A stretch of 64,000 nucleotides of DNA from a virus. Where the stretch lies: positions 111,185 through 175,184 of IMG/VR virus record IMGVR_UViG_3300042935_001174; one strand, 5' to 3'. Of this stretch, positions 25,967 through 34,382 are shown one piece after another. How positions within the stretch are numbered: position 1 is the stretch's first letter; each line of letters starts with the position of its first letter. Position numbers and translations under genes: made by a program. The notes under the pieces were generated by a model. The model did not search any database. It saw only the letters and a program-made list of their open reading frames with translations, and was not told where the DNA came from.

Positions 25967-27422
25967 ATTAATAATCAGAGACGAAGTAAATTTAAAGATT
26001 GAAGGACTTGATTTAACTGCTAGGCGTGCCTTAGTAAATAAATTCAAGTTTGATGTTCCTTATGCACGATATCTACCAGCGGTAAGACTGGGCAGATGGG
26101 ATGGTAAGGTCAGCTTCTTCCAACTAGGTGGCAGTACCTATGTAAATCTACTGCCTGAGATCATTCCCATCCTAGAAGACTACAACTACGACATTGACGT
26201 AGAGGATTTGCGCGAATATCGTACCACCTTTGATTTTACGCTAGTCAAGGAAGATACCTTTGCTGAAACAAATTGGCCCAAGAATCATCCGATGGAAGGC
26301 CAACCAATTATGTTGCGTGACTATCAGGTAGAGATAGTCAACAACTTTTTACAAAACCCACAATGCATACAAGAAGTGGCCACAGGCGCAGGCAAGACAA
26401 TTATGACTGCGGCTATGAGTTACAGCATACAACAATACGGACGTAGTATTATCATTGTTCCCAACAAAGACCTAGTGAGACAAACAGAAAAAGATTACAT
26501 TAATCTTGGACTTGACGTTGGAGTATATTTTGGAGACCGAAAAGAGTATAACAAGACACACACAATCTGTACCTGGCAGAGTCTAAACAACATGATGAAG
26601 AACACCAAGTCCGGCGAAGCAGAAGTTAGCATTGGGGATTTCATTGAGGGTGTGGTGTGCGTTATTGTAGATGAAGTACACATGGCCAAAGCAGATGCAC
26701 TAAAAACGTTGTTGACCAGTGTTATGTCTGAAGTGCCAATTCGGTGGGGATTAACCGGTACAGTTCCCAAGGAACGATTTGAATTTGAAGCATTGCATGT
26801 TAGCCTTGGACCAGTTATTAGTAAGTTGGCCGCCAGTGAATTGCAAGACAGGGGTGTGCTGGCACAATGTCATGTGAACATTGTACAGCTAGTTGATCAT
26901 GTTGAATACAGCAATTACCAAAGTGAGTTAAAATACCTACTAGAAGAATCAGGCAGGCTAGATACAATTGCCAGCTTAGTTAAACAGGTCAACGAGACTG
27001 GTAACACATTGGTTCTGGTTGACCGTATCAGTGCAGGACAATCACTGGCCGATCGTCTTGGGGACAAAGCAGTATTTGTTTCGGGCGCAACCAAAGGTAC
27101 AAAAAGGCAAGAACACTATGATGAAATTGCAGAATCAACAGGCAAAATTATTGTTGCCACTTACGGGGTGGCGGCGGTTGGTATTAATATACCACGAATC
27201 TTTAACTTGGTGCTGATTGAGCCCGGAAAAAGTTTTGTAAGGGTTATCCAATCAATTGGTAGGGGCATTAGAAAAGCAGAAGATAAAGACCATGTTCAAA
27301 TTTGGGACATAACCAGTACCTGCAAATTTGCAAAGCGGCACATGACCAAACGAAAACAGTTTTACAAAGAAGCCAACTACCCATTCTCTGCTGAAAAATT
27401 AGAATGGATGACCATCAAGTAA
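25956..27422 (+). CDS. uvsW: UvsW-like DNA/RNA helicase
   Basis: A 488-residue superfamily 2 helicase. The N-terminal domain has RYLPAVRLGRWDGKVSFF, as in UvsW. Motif I is ATGAGKT near residue 141, motif II is VDEVHMAKA near 238, motif III is GLTGT near 268, and motif VI is QSIGRGIRK. UvsW processes branched DNA and R-loops, moving T4 from origin-dependent to recombination-dependent replication. Its place among replication genes fits. Confidence 0.93.
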   Translation: MQAKLIIRDEVNLKIEGLDLTARRALVNKFKFDVPYARYLPAVRLGRWDGKVSFFQLGGSTYVNLLPEIIPILEDYNYDIDVEDLREYRTTFDFTLVKEDTFAETNWPKNHPMEGQPIMLRDYQVEIVNNFLQNPQCIQEVATGAGKTIMTAAMSYSIQQYGRSIIIVPNKDLVRQTEKDYINLGLDVGVYFGDRKEYNKTHTICTWQSLNNMMKNTKSGEAEVSIGDFIEGVVCVIVDEVHMAKADALKTLLTSVMSEVPIRWGLTGTVPKERFEFEALHVSLGPVISKLAASELQDRGVLAQCHVNIVQLVDHVEYSNYQSELKYLLEESGRLDTIASLVKQVNETGNTLVLVDRISAGQSLADRLGDKAVFVSGATKGTKRQEHYDEIAESTGKIIVATYGVAAVGINIPRIFNLVLIEPGKSFVRVIQSIGRGIRKAEDKDHVQIWDITSTCKFAKRHMTKRKQFYKEANYPFSAEKLEWMTIK

Positions 27423-27425
27423 CTG

Positions 27426-27453
27426 TTGACTTTCTGCAATAATACTGTATAAT
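27426..27453 (+). promoter_or_regulatory. Sigma70-type promoter
   Basis: TTGACT (27426-27431), a 16-base spacer and TATAAT (27448-27453), eight bases before the ATG at 27461. The start is so close to the -10 that a nearly leaderless transcript, or use for downstream genes, must be assumed. Confidence 0.6.
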
Positions 27454-27460
27454 ACTTACT

Positions 27461-27961
27461 ATGAGAATACTAACACTAGATAATGCCTGCTACGATTTAG
27501 ACACATTGCCTGACGAAGTCGATGACATGCGTTTTGCAATACTAGATAACAGCGATCCATCAAACCCAGATTATCATTATATTCCTTTGATCTTTTTGGA
27601 AAGTTTTAATAGTCCAGCACTGGTATTACGTATTGGTGAAAATCAAATTCGTATGCCAGTTGATTGGCAAATTTTAATTGGAGAACCCGACATAGGAGAC
27701 CTCGAGGTACTGCCTCTGACGTCTATTAATGATCGTGGCTTCAAAGCCTTCCAGTTTAACCCACTGACCAGTTTTAGACCTAGTTTTCCTGATATTGAAA
27801 TCATTGATGTTTACCACGAAGTTGCTTGGTATGCGCCTAAACTCAAGAATGGGCAAATGCTAGCAGTTCCAATTCAGGATGGAGAAAATCCTGAGTGCAT
27901 ATATTTTGTAAAGGATGTTAGTCGCAACTGTGAAATTGTTGACTACAACAAAGCTTGGTAA
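27461..27961 (+). CDS. Conserved phage hypothetical protein
   Basis: A 166-residue protein, beta-rich and acidic. The segment LEVLPLTSINDRGFKAFQFNPLTSFRP is the kind of strongly patterned core seen in a conserved but uncharacterised protein of T4-like aquatic phages, as I recall. No known catalytic motif is visible. It follows uvsW and begins a tight run of small genes leading to the DnaE-like gene. Confidence 0.65.
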   Translation: MRILTLDNACYDLDTLPDEVDDMRFAILDNSDPSNPDYHYIPLIFLESFNSPALVLRIGENQIRMPVDWQILIGEPDIGDLEVLPLTSINDRGFKAFQFNPLTSFRPSFPDIEIIDVYHEVAWYAPKLKNGQMLAVPIQDGENPECIYFVKDVSRNCEIVDYNKAW

Positions 27962-28165
27962 ATGAAACTGTTGATATTACAATTATTAACAAGTTTAACT
28001 GCAACCGGAATGATTACATTCACAGTTACTCACATGCACCAAGACTACTTTCACTTAGAAGCAATACTATGGGCAATACATTGGATAACAGCTTGGCCAA
28101 TTGCTTTTGTAACCATTCGGTGGATTTCTCCAGTGTACCAAAAATTTATTAATAGGTTTTATTAA
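27962..28165 (+). CDS. Small two-helix membrane protein (DUF2798-like)
   Basis: A 67-residue protein. Residues 1-22 and 36-56 are hydrophobic helices separated by a short polar loop with His residues. The layout ends with a basic tail (ISPVYQKFINRFY), as in the DUF2798 family. It directly abuts the previous stop (TAAATG). An inner-membrane location is expected; function unknown. Confidence 0.65.
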   Translation: MKLLILQLLTSLTATGMITFTVTHMHQDYFHLEAILWAIHWITAWPIAFVTIRWISPVYQKFINRFY

Positions 28166-28369
28166 ATGGAACAATACAAAGACGAATCAGACAGACCACG
28201 AGTGCCGGTTATTCTAAAAAAAGAAATCAACCCCATTGACACTCGGATCGCAGAACTAGAAGAAAAACTCAAACAACAGGCCAGCGAAATTGAACGTATT
28301 CATCGAGAGCATGGCCGTATGAAAAACCATATTAATATATTGTCAAAGGCAATTGGTAATGTCAGATAA
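28166..28369 (+). CDS. Small coiled-coil protein
   Basis: A 67-residue protein. Residues 27-63 form a heptad-repeat helix (IAELEEKLKQQASEIERIHREH), preceded by a proline-containing segment. It abuts the upstream gene and overlaps the next by 11 bases. A dimeric adaptor is plausible; no partner can be named. Confidence 0.65.
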   Translation: MEQYKDESDRPRVPVILKKEINPIDTRIAELEEKLKQQASEIERIHREHGRMKNHINILSKAIGNVR

Positions 28370-28802
28370 ACTAAACATCAATAATGAAATGCGCCAGCTT
28401 GATACCAAGAATCGTAATTTCTATGATAGTTTAACTCCGGAAGAATTAAAAAAGTTCAGCAACTATCTTATGATACGTTGGGGTAGTAGTGTTGAGGATA
28501 GCAGTGAGATACAAGCATACTATGTGCGTAGTTGTAATCATTACTTAAACAAACATTTTTTTGCTATAAACAAACATCCCAAACTTCAGTGGTTGTGTGC
28601 CACTGCTATTAGTCCTGACCTAGGAACACCACGACATCCTTGGATTGCTCCAAAGAAAAAAGAAGCAGGTGCTGGAAGTATTAAGAAGCAGTTGGCAGAA
28701 TTATATCCAACCAAAAAAATGGACGAGATAGAATTGCTTAGTAAGTTAATTACTAAAAAAGAACTAGATGAATACGTTAAAGATCACGGTCAGGAAAAAT
28801 GA
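28359..28802 (+). CDS. Hypothetical protein in replication operon
   Basis: I chose the ATG at 28359 over an upstream in-frame TTG at 28353. The product is 147 residues, mostly helical, with basic stretches (WIAPKKKEAGAGSIKKQL) and a C-terminal LITKKELDEYVKDHG. The size and helical layout loosely recall a clamp-loader small subunit (gp62), but I see no diagnostic motif and leave it unnamed. A four-base overlap with the zinc-finger gene indicates a shared operon. Confidence 0.6.
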   Translation: MSDKLNINNEMRQLDTKNRNFYDSLTPEELKKFSNYLMIRWGSSVEDSSEIQAYYVRSCNHYLNKHFFAINKHPKLQWLCATAISPDLGTPRHPWIAPKKKEAGAGSIKKQLAELYPTKKMDEIELLSKLITKKELDEYVKDHGQEK

Positions 28803-29473
28803 CATACCAATGCCAGTATTGTAAAAAAGACTTTTCTAGAGAAAGTAGTTTGGCAGTACACGTCTGTGAACAAAAGAAACGTAGACAAGATCAGAATGAA
28901 CGTGGAGTCCAACTGGGATTTCAAGCATATTTAAAATTCTACGAAGTCACACAAGGGTCAGCTAAATTAAAAACATTTGATGACTTTGCTGATAGTTCGT
29001 ATTATCGAGCATTTGCTAAGTTTGGCAGATACTGTGTAGATATTCGAGCAATCAATCCTGCAAGGTTCACCGAATGGGTGGTTAAACAAAATAAAAAACT
29101 TGATTATTGGTGCAAGGATACTATCTACACAGAATACCTGTTATGGTATCTTAAAATTGAGTCTGTTAATGATGCATTGGCCAGGTCTATTGAACATAGT
29201 ATTGACTGGGAAGAGAAGAATGGTCATGCATCAAAAGATTATCTAAGATACGGTAACACTAATATAATTTGTCATGCAATTACTACTGGCAAGATCAGTC
29301 CCTGGGTAATTTACAACTGTGACAGTGGCCGGGAGTTCTTAAACGGACTTGATGAAAAACAAATTGCAATGATATGGTCATACATTGACGCAGATGTATG
29401 GCAACAAAAATTTAAAGATTATATGGCAGATCAAGAATACGCCAAGGACATTTTATCAAAGGCAGGATGGTAA
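28799..29473 (+). CDS. Zinc-finger protein upstream of the DnaE-like gene
   Basis: A 224-residue protein. The N-terminus is a C2HC-type finger: Cys5, Cys8, His21 and Cys23 in CQYCKKDFSRESSLAVHVC. The remaining 200 residues form a helical domain with conserved-looking aromatic segments (FAKFGRYCVDI, KLDYWCKDTIYTEYLLWYL, KISPWVIYN). As I recall it, this domain is kept in T4-like cyanophages in the same order before the DnaE-like gene. The stop overlaps the next start (TAATG), suggesting translational coupling and a physical partnership. Confidence 0.7.
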   Translation: MTYQCQYCKKDFSRESSLAVHVCEQKKRRQDQNERGVQLGFQAYLKFYEVTQGSAKLKTFDDFADSSYYRAFAKFGRYCVDIRAINPARFTEWVVKQNKKLDYWCKDTIYTEYLLWYLKIESVNDALARSIEHSIDWEEKNGHASKDYLRYGNTNIICHAITTGKISPWVIYNCDSGREFLNGLDEKQIAMIWSYIDADVWQQKFKDYMADQEYAKDILSKAGW

Positions 29474-30072
29474 TGAGCGCAGATATCGACATTGACTTTG
29501 CTGACAGAGAAACAGTATTAAAATTAGTAAAGCACATTCCTGCACGACAATCAGTTAATGAACAAGTGCGTCGACACAACAGTGGTGTTTACGTTACTGA
29601 TATTCCATTCGATCCAGTGAATCAGTGTGCTGCCATAGACTATGAAGAAGCCGAACAACGTGGTTACTTTAAGATAGACTTTTTAAACATGAGTGTTTAT
29701 CAGTTGGTTAAAAGTCCTGAACATTATGATCAAATGATCAAAACTGCACCTCCATGGACAAGACTATGGACAGATAACGCATGGGCTTCTCGGTTGGTAC
29801 ACGTCGGAAACTATACAGAATTGTTAAAGTCGATGCAACCAGATTCAATAGCTAGGATGGCTGCGTTTATCAGTATTATTAGGCCAGGAAAAGCACACTT
29901 ACAAAATAAAGATTGGAACACAGTCTTTGCTGGTGTGTGGGACGGAGATGATAGTCGCGGGTACACGTTTAAAAAATCACATGCAATTAGCTATGCTGTG
30001 TTAGTTGCCCTACACATGAATTTGCTACACGAAGCAGATCAACTTGAAAAATTAATCAATCTTTCTGACTAG
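29473..30072 (+). CDS. Miniature DNA polymerase III alpha (DnaE)-like palm protein
   Basis: I chose the ATG at 29473 (TAATG overlap) over the ATG at 29467. The product is 199 residues. It follows the order of the DnaE catalytic core: DIDIDFADR (4-12) matches the segment holding catalytic Asp401/Asp403 of E. coli DnaE. RHNSGVYVTDIP (34-45) matches HAAGVVI. GYFKIDFLN (64-72) matches the segment with Asp555. MQPDSIARMAAFISIIRPGK (121-140) matches the KP...ALFRPGP motif, and FKKSHAISYAVLV (166-178) matches FNKSHSAAYA. All three candidate catalytic Asp (6, 8, 69) are kept. PHP, beta-binding, OB and HhH domains are missing. Activity is unproved. Confidence 0.7.
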   Translation: MSADIDIDFADRETVLKLVKHIPARQSVNEQVRRHNSGVYVTDIPFDPVNQCAAIDYEEAEQRGYFKIDFLNMSVYQLVKSPEHYDQMIKTAPPWTRLWTDNAWASRLVHVGNYTELLKSMQPDSIARMAAFISIIRPGKAHLQNKDWNTVFAGVWDGDDSRGYTFKKSHAISYAVLVALHMNLLHEADQLEKLINLSD

Positions 30073-30429
30073 TGTAATTGATTTACGTTTACTTTTTCTG
30101 CGAGTGATATCACTTAAACTGCAAACAGGTCCGTGTAATATTTCAAGGTCTTTGTTGGCAAAAGTTCTTAAATATGGCTTAAATGGAGTCCACTCTGCTT
30201 TTAAGTATATGTTAATAGGTATACTGTGGTTACTTTCCCACCACCAATCATTGGCCAACTCAATAAACAGCTTTTTTAGTTCAGGGTCAGTAACATCACC
30301 AAAGTCGTAGATTGTTGTAATCGCGTCATCTCGATTTTGTATAATTCCCACGTATTCCGTCCCTGCATACAAGCACAGAGTTATAAACGGATACTTTTCA
30401 GTCAATTTTGTAAAGATATTATCACCCAT
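30052..30429 (-). CDS. Conserved phage hypothetical protein
   Basis: I chose the ATG at 30429 over 30450, which would run through the divergent promoter. The product is 125 residues. The segments YPFITLCLYAGTEYVGIIQ, NDWWWESNHSIPINIYLK and RTFANKDLEILHGPVCSL, plus the basic end ITRRKSKRKSITLVRKID, look strongly constrained. I recall relatives in aquatic T4-like phages. Function unknown. It is a lone minus-strand gene whose 3' end overlaps the DnaE-like gene by 21 bases. Confidence 0.65.
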   Translation of the reverse strand: MGDNIFTKLTEKYPFITLCLYAGTEYVGIIQNRDDAITTIYDFGDVTDPELKKLFIELANDWWWESNHSIPINIYLKAEWTPFKPYLRTFANKDLEILHGPVCSLSDITRRKSKRKSITLVRKID

Positions 30430-30434
30430 AAATA
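30428..30434 (+). promoter_or_regulatory. Candidate late promoter
   Basis: ATAAATA (preceded by C) lies 17 bases before the virion-type gene at 30451 and overlaps the divergent gene's start codon. It resembles the T4 late element. Confidence 0.45.
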
Positions 30435-30450
30435 TTAGTTGGAGATCCAA

Positions 30451-31242
30451 ATGTATTCAACCACTGCCTATTTATATCAGCAAATCCAACAGGTAATTCT
30501 GATTGACACGTCAGGCATTGGCTCAACTTTTGATAGAAGGTGGCAACCAGTGTACGCAAAAGACTTAAAATTAAATTTAGGAGTGGATAATGTTATTTTA
30601 TTCCAGTTCCTAAACCAGGACCAAAAACCTGTAAACATCACAGGCGCAACGTTTACGTTCCGTATGATTAGTCAAAACGGAGAAAATTTGTTATATGCCA
30701 AAGAGCTTGTGACACTTAATGCACCAACAGGCAGAGCTAAAGTAACTGTCACTGCCGAAGAGACAACATATTTCCAAGCACAACCCGCTAGTTGGAGTTT
30801 AGAAATTACGTCAGGTGTTTTAAATCAAGCAGTATTCACAGACGACTATGCCGGCGCCCGTGGTAATATTGATATTGTAGACAGCGTATTTCCAGCTTTT
30901 GTTGCCAGCCAAGAATTAACTATCCCAAGCCAAGCCCCTGACAGTTCTATCCATTACACCAGTACAATTACCACAAATGGTACACGTATTACTACATTTC
31001 AAATTGATCCAGTGGACTTTACTGGCACACTTCAAGTACAAGGGTCATCAGATGCCACAGCTAATACTGTTGAGTGGTATGACGTGGACTTTGAAGATTT
31101 AAAAACAGGTAATACTGTTTCAGAAATAAACTTCATTCATGCAATTGAAAGATTGGGTATCAATGTTGAAGGATATCATCCTTATCTAAGATTATCATTT
31201 GGCATGTCCGACGGGAACATTGATTTAATACAGTACCGATGA
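30451..31242 (+). CDS. Putative baseplate or tail structural protein
   Basis: I chose the ATG at 30451, preceded by TTGGAGATCC, over 30439. The product is 263 residues. Residues 40-130 have the BppU-like pattern (NVILFQFLNQDQKPVNITGATFTFRM, AKVTVTAEET, ASWSLEITSG) seen at the N-terminus of baseplate or neck-fibre proteins. The C-terminal half is beta-rich (GTLQVQGSS, PYLRLSFGM), like virion interaction domains. It has a late-type promoter and is coupled by overlap to an SGNH hydrolase gene. Confidence 0.6.
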   Translation: MYSTTAYLYQQIQQVILIDTSGIGSTFDRRWQPVYAKDLKLNLGVDNVILFQFLNQDQKPVNITGATFTFRMISQNGENLLYAKELVTLNAPTGRAKVTVTAEETTYFQAQPASWSLEITSGVLNQAVFTDDYAGARGNIDIVDSVFPAFVASQELTIPSQAPDSSIHYTSTITTNGTRITTFQIDPVDFTGTLQVQGSSDATANTVEWYDVDFEDLKTGNTVSEINFIHAIERLGINVEGYHPYLRLSFGMSDGNIDLIQYR

Positions 31243-31976
31243 AATTTAAAAAAATTGTTGGATTTGGGGACAGTTGGGTCTGGGGCGACGAGTTAATTGA
31301 TCCAGAGTTGTTAAAACACAATTCTGATGCGCATCCAAGTCTAGTAGAGAATACGTCTTATCGTGAACGAAAATGCTTCCTGGGATTACTTGGTAGACAT
31401 TATCAATTGCCCACAAAAAACTTTGGCATACCCGGCGGCAGTTTACAAAGCACCATGTGGACTTTTTTGTGGTGGTTACGCAACGAACCCAGTCCCGAAG
31501 AATGTATTGTTCTAGTAGGATTAACCGAAGGTAGTCGAATGAGTTTTTATAACCCTAGTCATGAAACTTACCCTAATGCTCCTACGTGGGATAGATTTGT
31601 TCACAGTTCGTGGGTACATGCTGGAGTCCAAGACGGTGCTGTGACTCGCGAATGGACCGATATGATTAAACGATACATGGTACTGAGTGAAAGTGATCCA
31701 TTGTCAATGCTAAACTACGAACAAGCGTTGTACTTTTTTGATGGTGTGGCAGCCAGAAGAAATCTACCAATGTTGATCTGGGACATAAGCCCGCCACAAG
31801 AAGAAATTACAGTTCCTTCTAAGATATTGCCAGGATTTAATTTTGTACATTGGCTACGACGACATCCAAACGAAATGGAATTAACGTTTCCGGGCGGCCA
31901 CCCTAATGAAAACGGACACATAATACTGCGAGATATGTTGCAACAAGAGATAGATTGTGTTATAATGTCTAAGTGA
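31239..31976 (+). CDS. SGNH/GDSL-type hydrolase
   Basis: A 245-residue protein. FGDSWVWGDEL has the nucleophile in GDS (residues 10-12). KNFGIPGGSLQST is block II, ECIVLVGLTEG is the block III region, and FPGGHPNENGH holds the catalytic His with the usual Pro-Asn context; the Asp usual three residues before that His is not obvious. Such proteins remove acyl groups from sugars or lipids. No signal peptide is present. Coupling to a tail-type gene suggests either a virion-borne deacetylase or a glycan-modifying enzyme. Confidence 0.7.
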   Translation: MKFKKIVGFGDSWVWGDELIDPELLKHNSDAHPSLVENTSYRERKCFLGLLGRHYQLPTKNFGIPGGSLQSTMWTFLWWLRNEPSPEECIVLVGLTEGSRMSFYNPSHETYPNAPTWDRFVHSSWVHAGVQDGAVTREWTDMIKRYMVLSESDPLSMLNYEQALYFFDGVAARRNLPMLIWDISPPQEEITVPSKILPGFNFVHWLRRHPNEMELTFPGGHPNENGHIILRDMLQQEIDCVIMSK

Positions 31977-32962
31977 TAGACATAATCAATTACCTGCCTG
32001 CTAAAAGAAAAACTAGTCCACAGGGCTGGACTAGTTTTAATGCTGTGTGTTGCACCCATAATGGTAACTCACAAGACAAACGTGGCCGAGGCGGCATCAA
32101 AGTCACCGACCAAGGTTGGAGTTACCACTGCTTCAATTGCGGCTACACAGCTAGCTTTGTACTAGGGCGTACTTTAAGTTTTAAAGCCAAACGATTGCTA
32201 GGTTGGATGGGTGTGCCGGACAACGAGATTGAAATGCTCAATCTTGAAAGTCTAAGACATCGCAACATACACGGAATTTTAGAAGATAGACAACGAGTAT
32301 CCAACACACTGAGCGCAATTGAGTTTGGTGAGTCCGATGACTTTCCGCCTTACGCAGAAGTAGTTACTCCAGAATTTCCAACATACTGGGACTACATCCG
32401 CCATCGCGGCGTGCCAGAAGATTTTCCTGTAATGACTTCTATCAAGACTGATGGAGTTCATTGGACCAGACCGTATGTGTTGATACCGTTTACATACGAC
32501 AACAAAGTAATAGGTTGGTGTGCTAGATTCTTAGATAACAAGATTCCCAAGTATATCAATCATAGCCAACCGGGCTATGTATTTGGCACAGACCTACAAC
32601 ATAATGACTGGCAGTATGTGATTGTTACAGAAGGTATATTTGATGCACTAAGCATTAGCGGCCTTGCACTAATGCACAACACCATCAGCGACAGTCAAGC
32701 TAGACTGATACGTAGCTTGGGCAAGGAAGTAGTTGTGGTTCCGGACCAAGACACAGCAGGTGTAGAACTGATTGACCGTGCTGTAGAATTAGGATATAGT
32801 GTTAGTATACCTACATGGCCAGACGACTGTAAAGACGTTAATGATGCAGTGATAAAGTTGGGCAAGTTAGGAGCCTTGCTAACTATTATGCAAGCAAAAG
32901 AGACCAGTAAGATAAAAATTGAAATAAGGAAAAAGCAACTTGTTAAAAGATTACGGACTTGA
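31973..32962 (+). CDS. 61: DNA primase (gp61-like)
   Basis: A 329-residue protein starting at a GTG that overlaps the previous stop (GTGA). The zinc-binding region lies in residues 20-60 (CCTHNGN, then YHCFNCGYTASF). The Toprim domain has VTEGIFDALSI and VVVPDQDTAGVELI with the acidic metal residues. It makes RNA primers for lagging-strand synthesis with the helicase encoded next, and the two genes overlap by 23 bases. Confidence 0.92.
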   Translation: MIDIINYLPAKRKTSPQGWTSFNAVCCTHNGNSQDKRGRGGIKVTDQGWSYHCFNCGYTASFVLGRTLSFKAKRLLGWMGVPDNEIEMLNLESLRHRNIHGILEDRQRVSNTLSAIEFGESDDFPPYAEVVTPEFPTYWDYIRHRGVPEDFPVMTSIKTDGVHWTRPYVLIPFTYDNKVIGWCARFLDNKIPKYINHSQPGYVFGTDLQHNDWQYVIVTEGIFDALSISGLALMHNTISDSQARLIRSLGKEVVVVPDQDTAGVELIDRAVELGYSVSIPTWPDDCKDVNDAVIKLGKLGALLTIMQAKETSKIKIEIRKKQLVKRLRT

Positions 32963-34382
32963 TGTCCAACGATTATTCCTAGAGATGATGTTAGAAGACG
33001 CATCGAGTTATGTGCGTGTTCAAAATATTTATAACCCAGCAAACTTTGACAAGAGTTTGAGACCTGCGGCTGAGTTCATTAAAGAACACTCAGACAAGCA
33101 CAAGACCATGCCAGACAGGCTGCAGATTTCAGCCACCACAGGCGTTAAACTTGCACCAGTGCCGGACTTGAACGAAGGTCATTACGATTGGTTCATGGGC
33201 GAGTTTGAATTGTTTACTAAACGTCAGGAACTTGAACGTGCTATTCTTAAATCAGCAGACTTGTTAGAAAAAGGCGAGTTTGAACCAGTTGAGAAACTGA
33301 TCAAAGATGCTGTGCAGATTAGTTTAACCAAAGACATGGGCACAGACTACTTTGCTGATCCTGCGGCTCGCATCAACAAATACTTTAATTCAGGTGGACA
33401 AGTGTCAACAGGATGGCCACAACTGGACAAGTTGTTGTATGGTGGATTCAGTCGCGGTGAACTAAACATCTTTGCAGGTGGATCAGGATCTGGCAAATCA
33501 CTTGTGATGATGAACATTGCATTAAACTGGTTGCAACAAGGTCTCAGTGGAGTATACATTACACTAGAACTTTCGGAAGAGCTTACTAGTTTAAGAACAG
33601 ATGCTATGTTAACCAGCATGAGTACCAAAGACATCCGCAAAGACATTGACACTACTACAATGAAGGTTCGCCTGGTCAGTAAAAAATCTGGTCAATATCG
33701 AGTCAAGGCATTGCCGGCACAGAGCAACATTAATGATATCCGCAGTTATGTCAAAGAAGTGCAGATACAAACAGGTATCAAAATTGACTTTATGATGATT
33801 GACTATCTGGACTTGTTGATGCCTGTTAGTGCAAAGGTCAGTCCAAACGATTTGTTTGTAAAAGACAAGTATGTGAGTGAAGAACTACGAAACTTGGCCA
33901 AAGAGCTAGGTATGTTAATGGTAACAGCGTCACAGTTGAATCGTAGTGCTGTGGAAGAAATTGAGTTTGATCACTCGCACATTTCAGGTGGTATTTCCAA
34001 GATTAATACTGCTGACAACGTGTTTGGTATCTTTACGTCACGTGCTATGAAAGAGCGTGGCAAGTATCAGATCCAGTGTATGAAAAGTCGTAGTTCTACA
34101 GGCGTAGGACAAAAGATTGATTTGGAATACAACATTGAAACCATGCGTATTACTGACCCAGGAGTGTCTGACAACGATAATTTCCGTGGCGGTGCAAAAC
34201 CTAGTATCATGGACTCATTCAAAACAAAAAGTACAGTAACTGACAATACGGCTGAAACCACATCATCAACTAAATGGGAAAGGCCTACAGGAACACCAGC
34301 ATGGGAACAACCACCTAAGGTATCAGCTGATGTGCAAAGTGCCAAATTAAAACAACTGTTGGGACAAATTAAACAGTCATGA
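32940..34382 (+). CDS. 41: Replicative DNA helicase (gp41/DnaB-like)
   Basis: A 480-residue protein. The start is a TTG at 32940 with an AAGGAAA ribosome site about ten bases upstream, inside the primase gene. DYGLDVQRLFLEMML at the N-terminus matches T4-like gp41. Walker A is FAGGSGSGKSLVM near residues 178-190, Walker B is DFMMIDYLDLL near 280-290, and VTASQLNRSAV is the H3-type motif. The C-terminal 60 residues are a Thr/Pro-rich linker ending in a basic helix, possibly for primase contact. Confidence 0.93.
   Translation: MLKDYGLDVQRLFLEMMLEDASSYVRVQNIYNPANFDKSLRPAAEFIKEHSDKHKTMPDRLQISATTGVKLAPVPDLNEGHYDWFMGEFELFTKRQELERAILKSADLLEKGEFEPVEKLIKDAVQISLTKDMGTDYFADPAARINKYFNSGGQVSTGWPQLDKLLYGGFSRGELNIFAGGSGSGKSLVMMNIALNWLQQGLSGVYITLELSEELTSLRTDAMLTSMSTKDIRKDIDTTTMKVRLVSKKSGQYRVKALPAQSNINDIRSYVKEVQIQTGIKIDFMMIDYLDLLMPVSAKVSPNDLFVKDKYVSEELRNLAKELGMLMVTASQLNRSAVEEIEFDHSHISGGISKINTADNVFGIFTSRAMKERGKYQIQCMKSRSSTGVGQKIDLEYNIETMRITDPGVSDNDNFRGGAKPSIMDSFKTKSTVTDNTAETTSSTKWERPTGTPAWEQPPKVSADVQSAKLKQLLGQIKQS

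Noticed and set aside
28359-28802. Assignment as clamp-loader small subunit gp62
   Set aside because: Size and helical layout fit loosely, but no diagnostic segment is present and gp44 and gp45 are not adjacent. Left as hypothetical.
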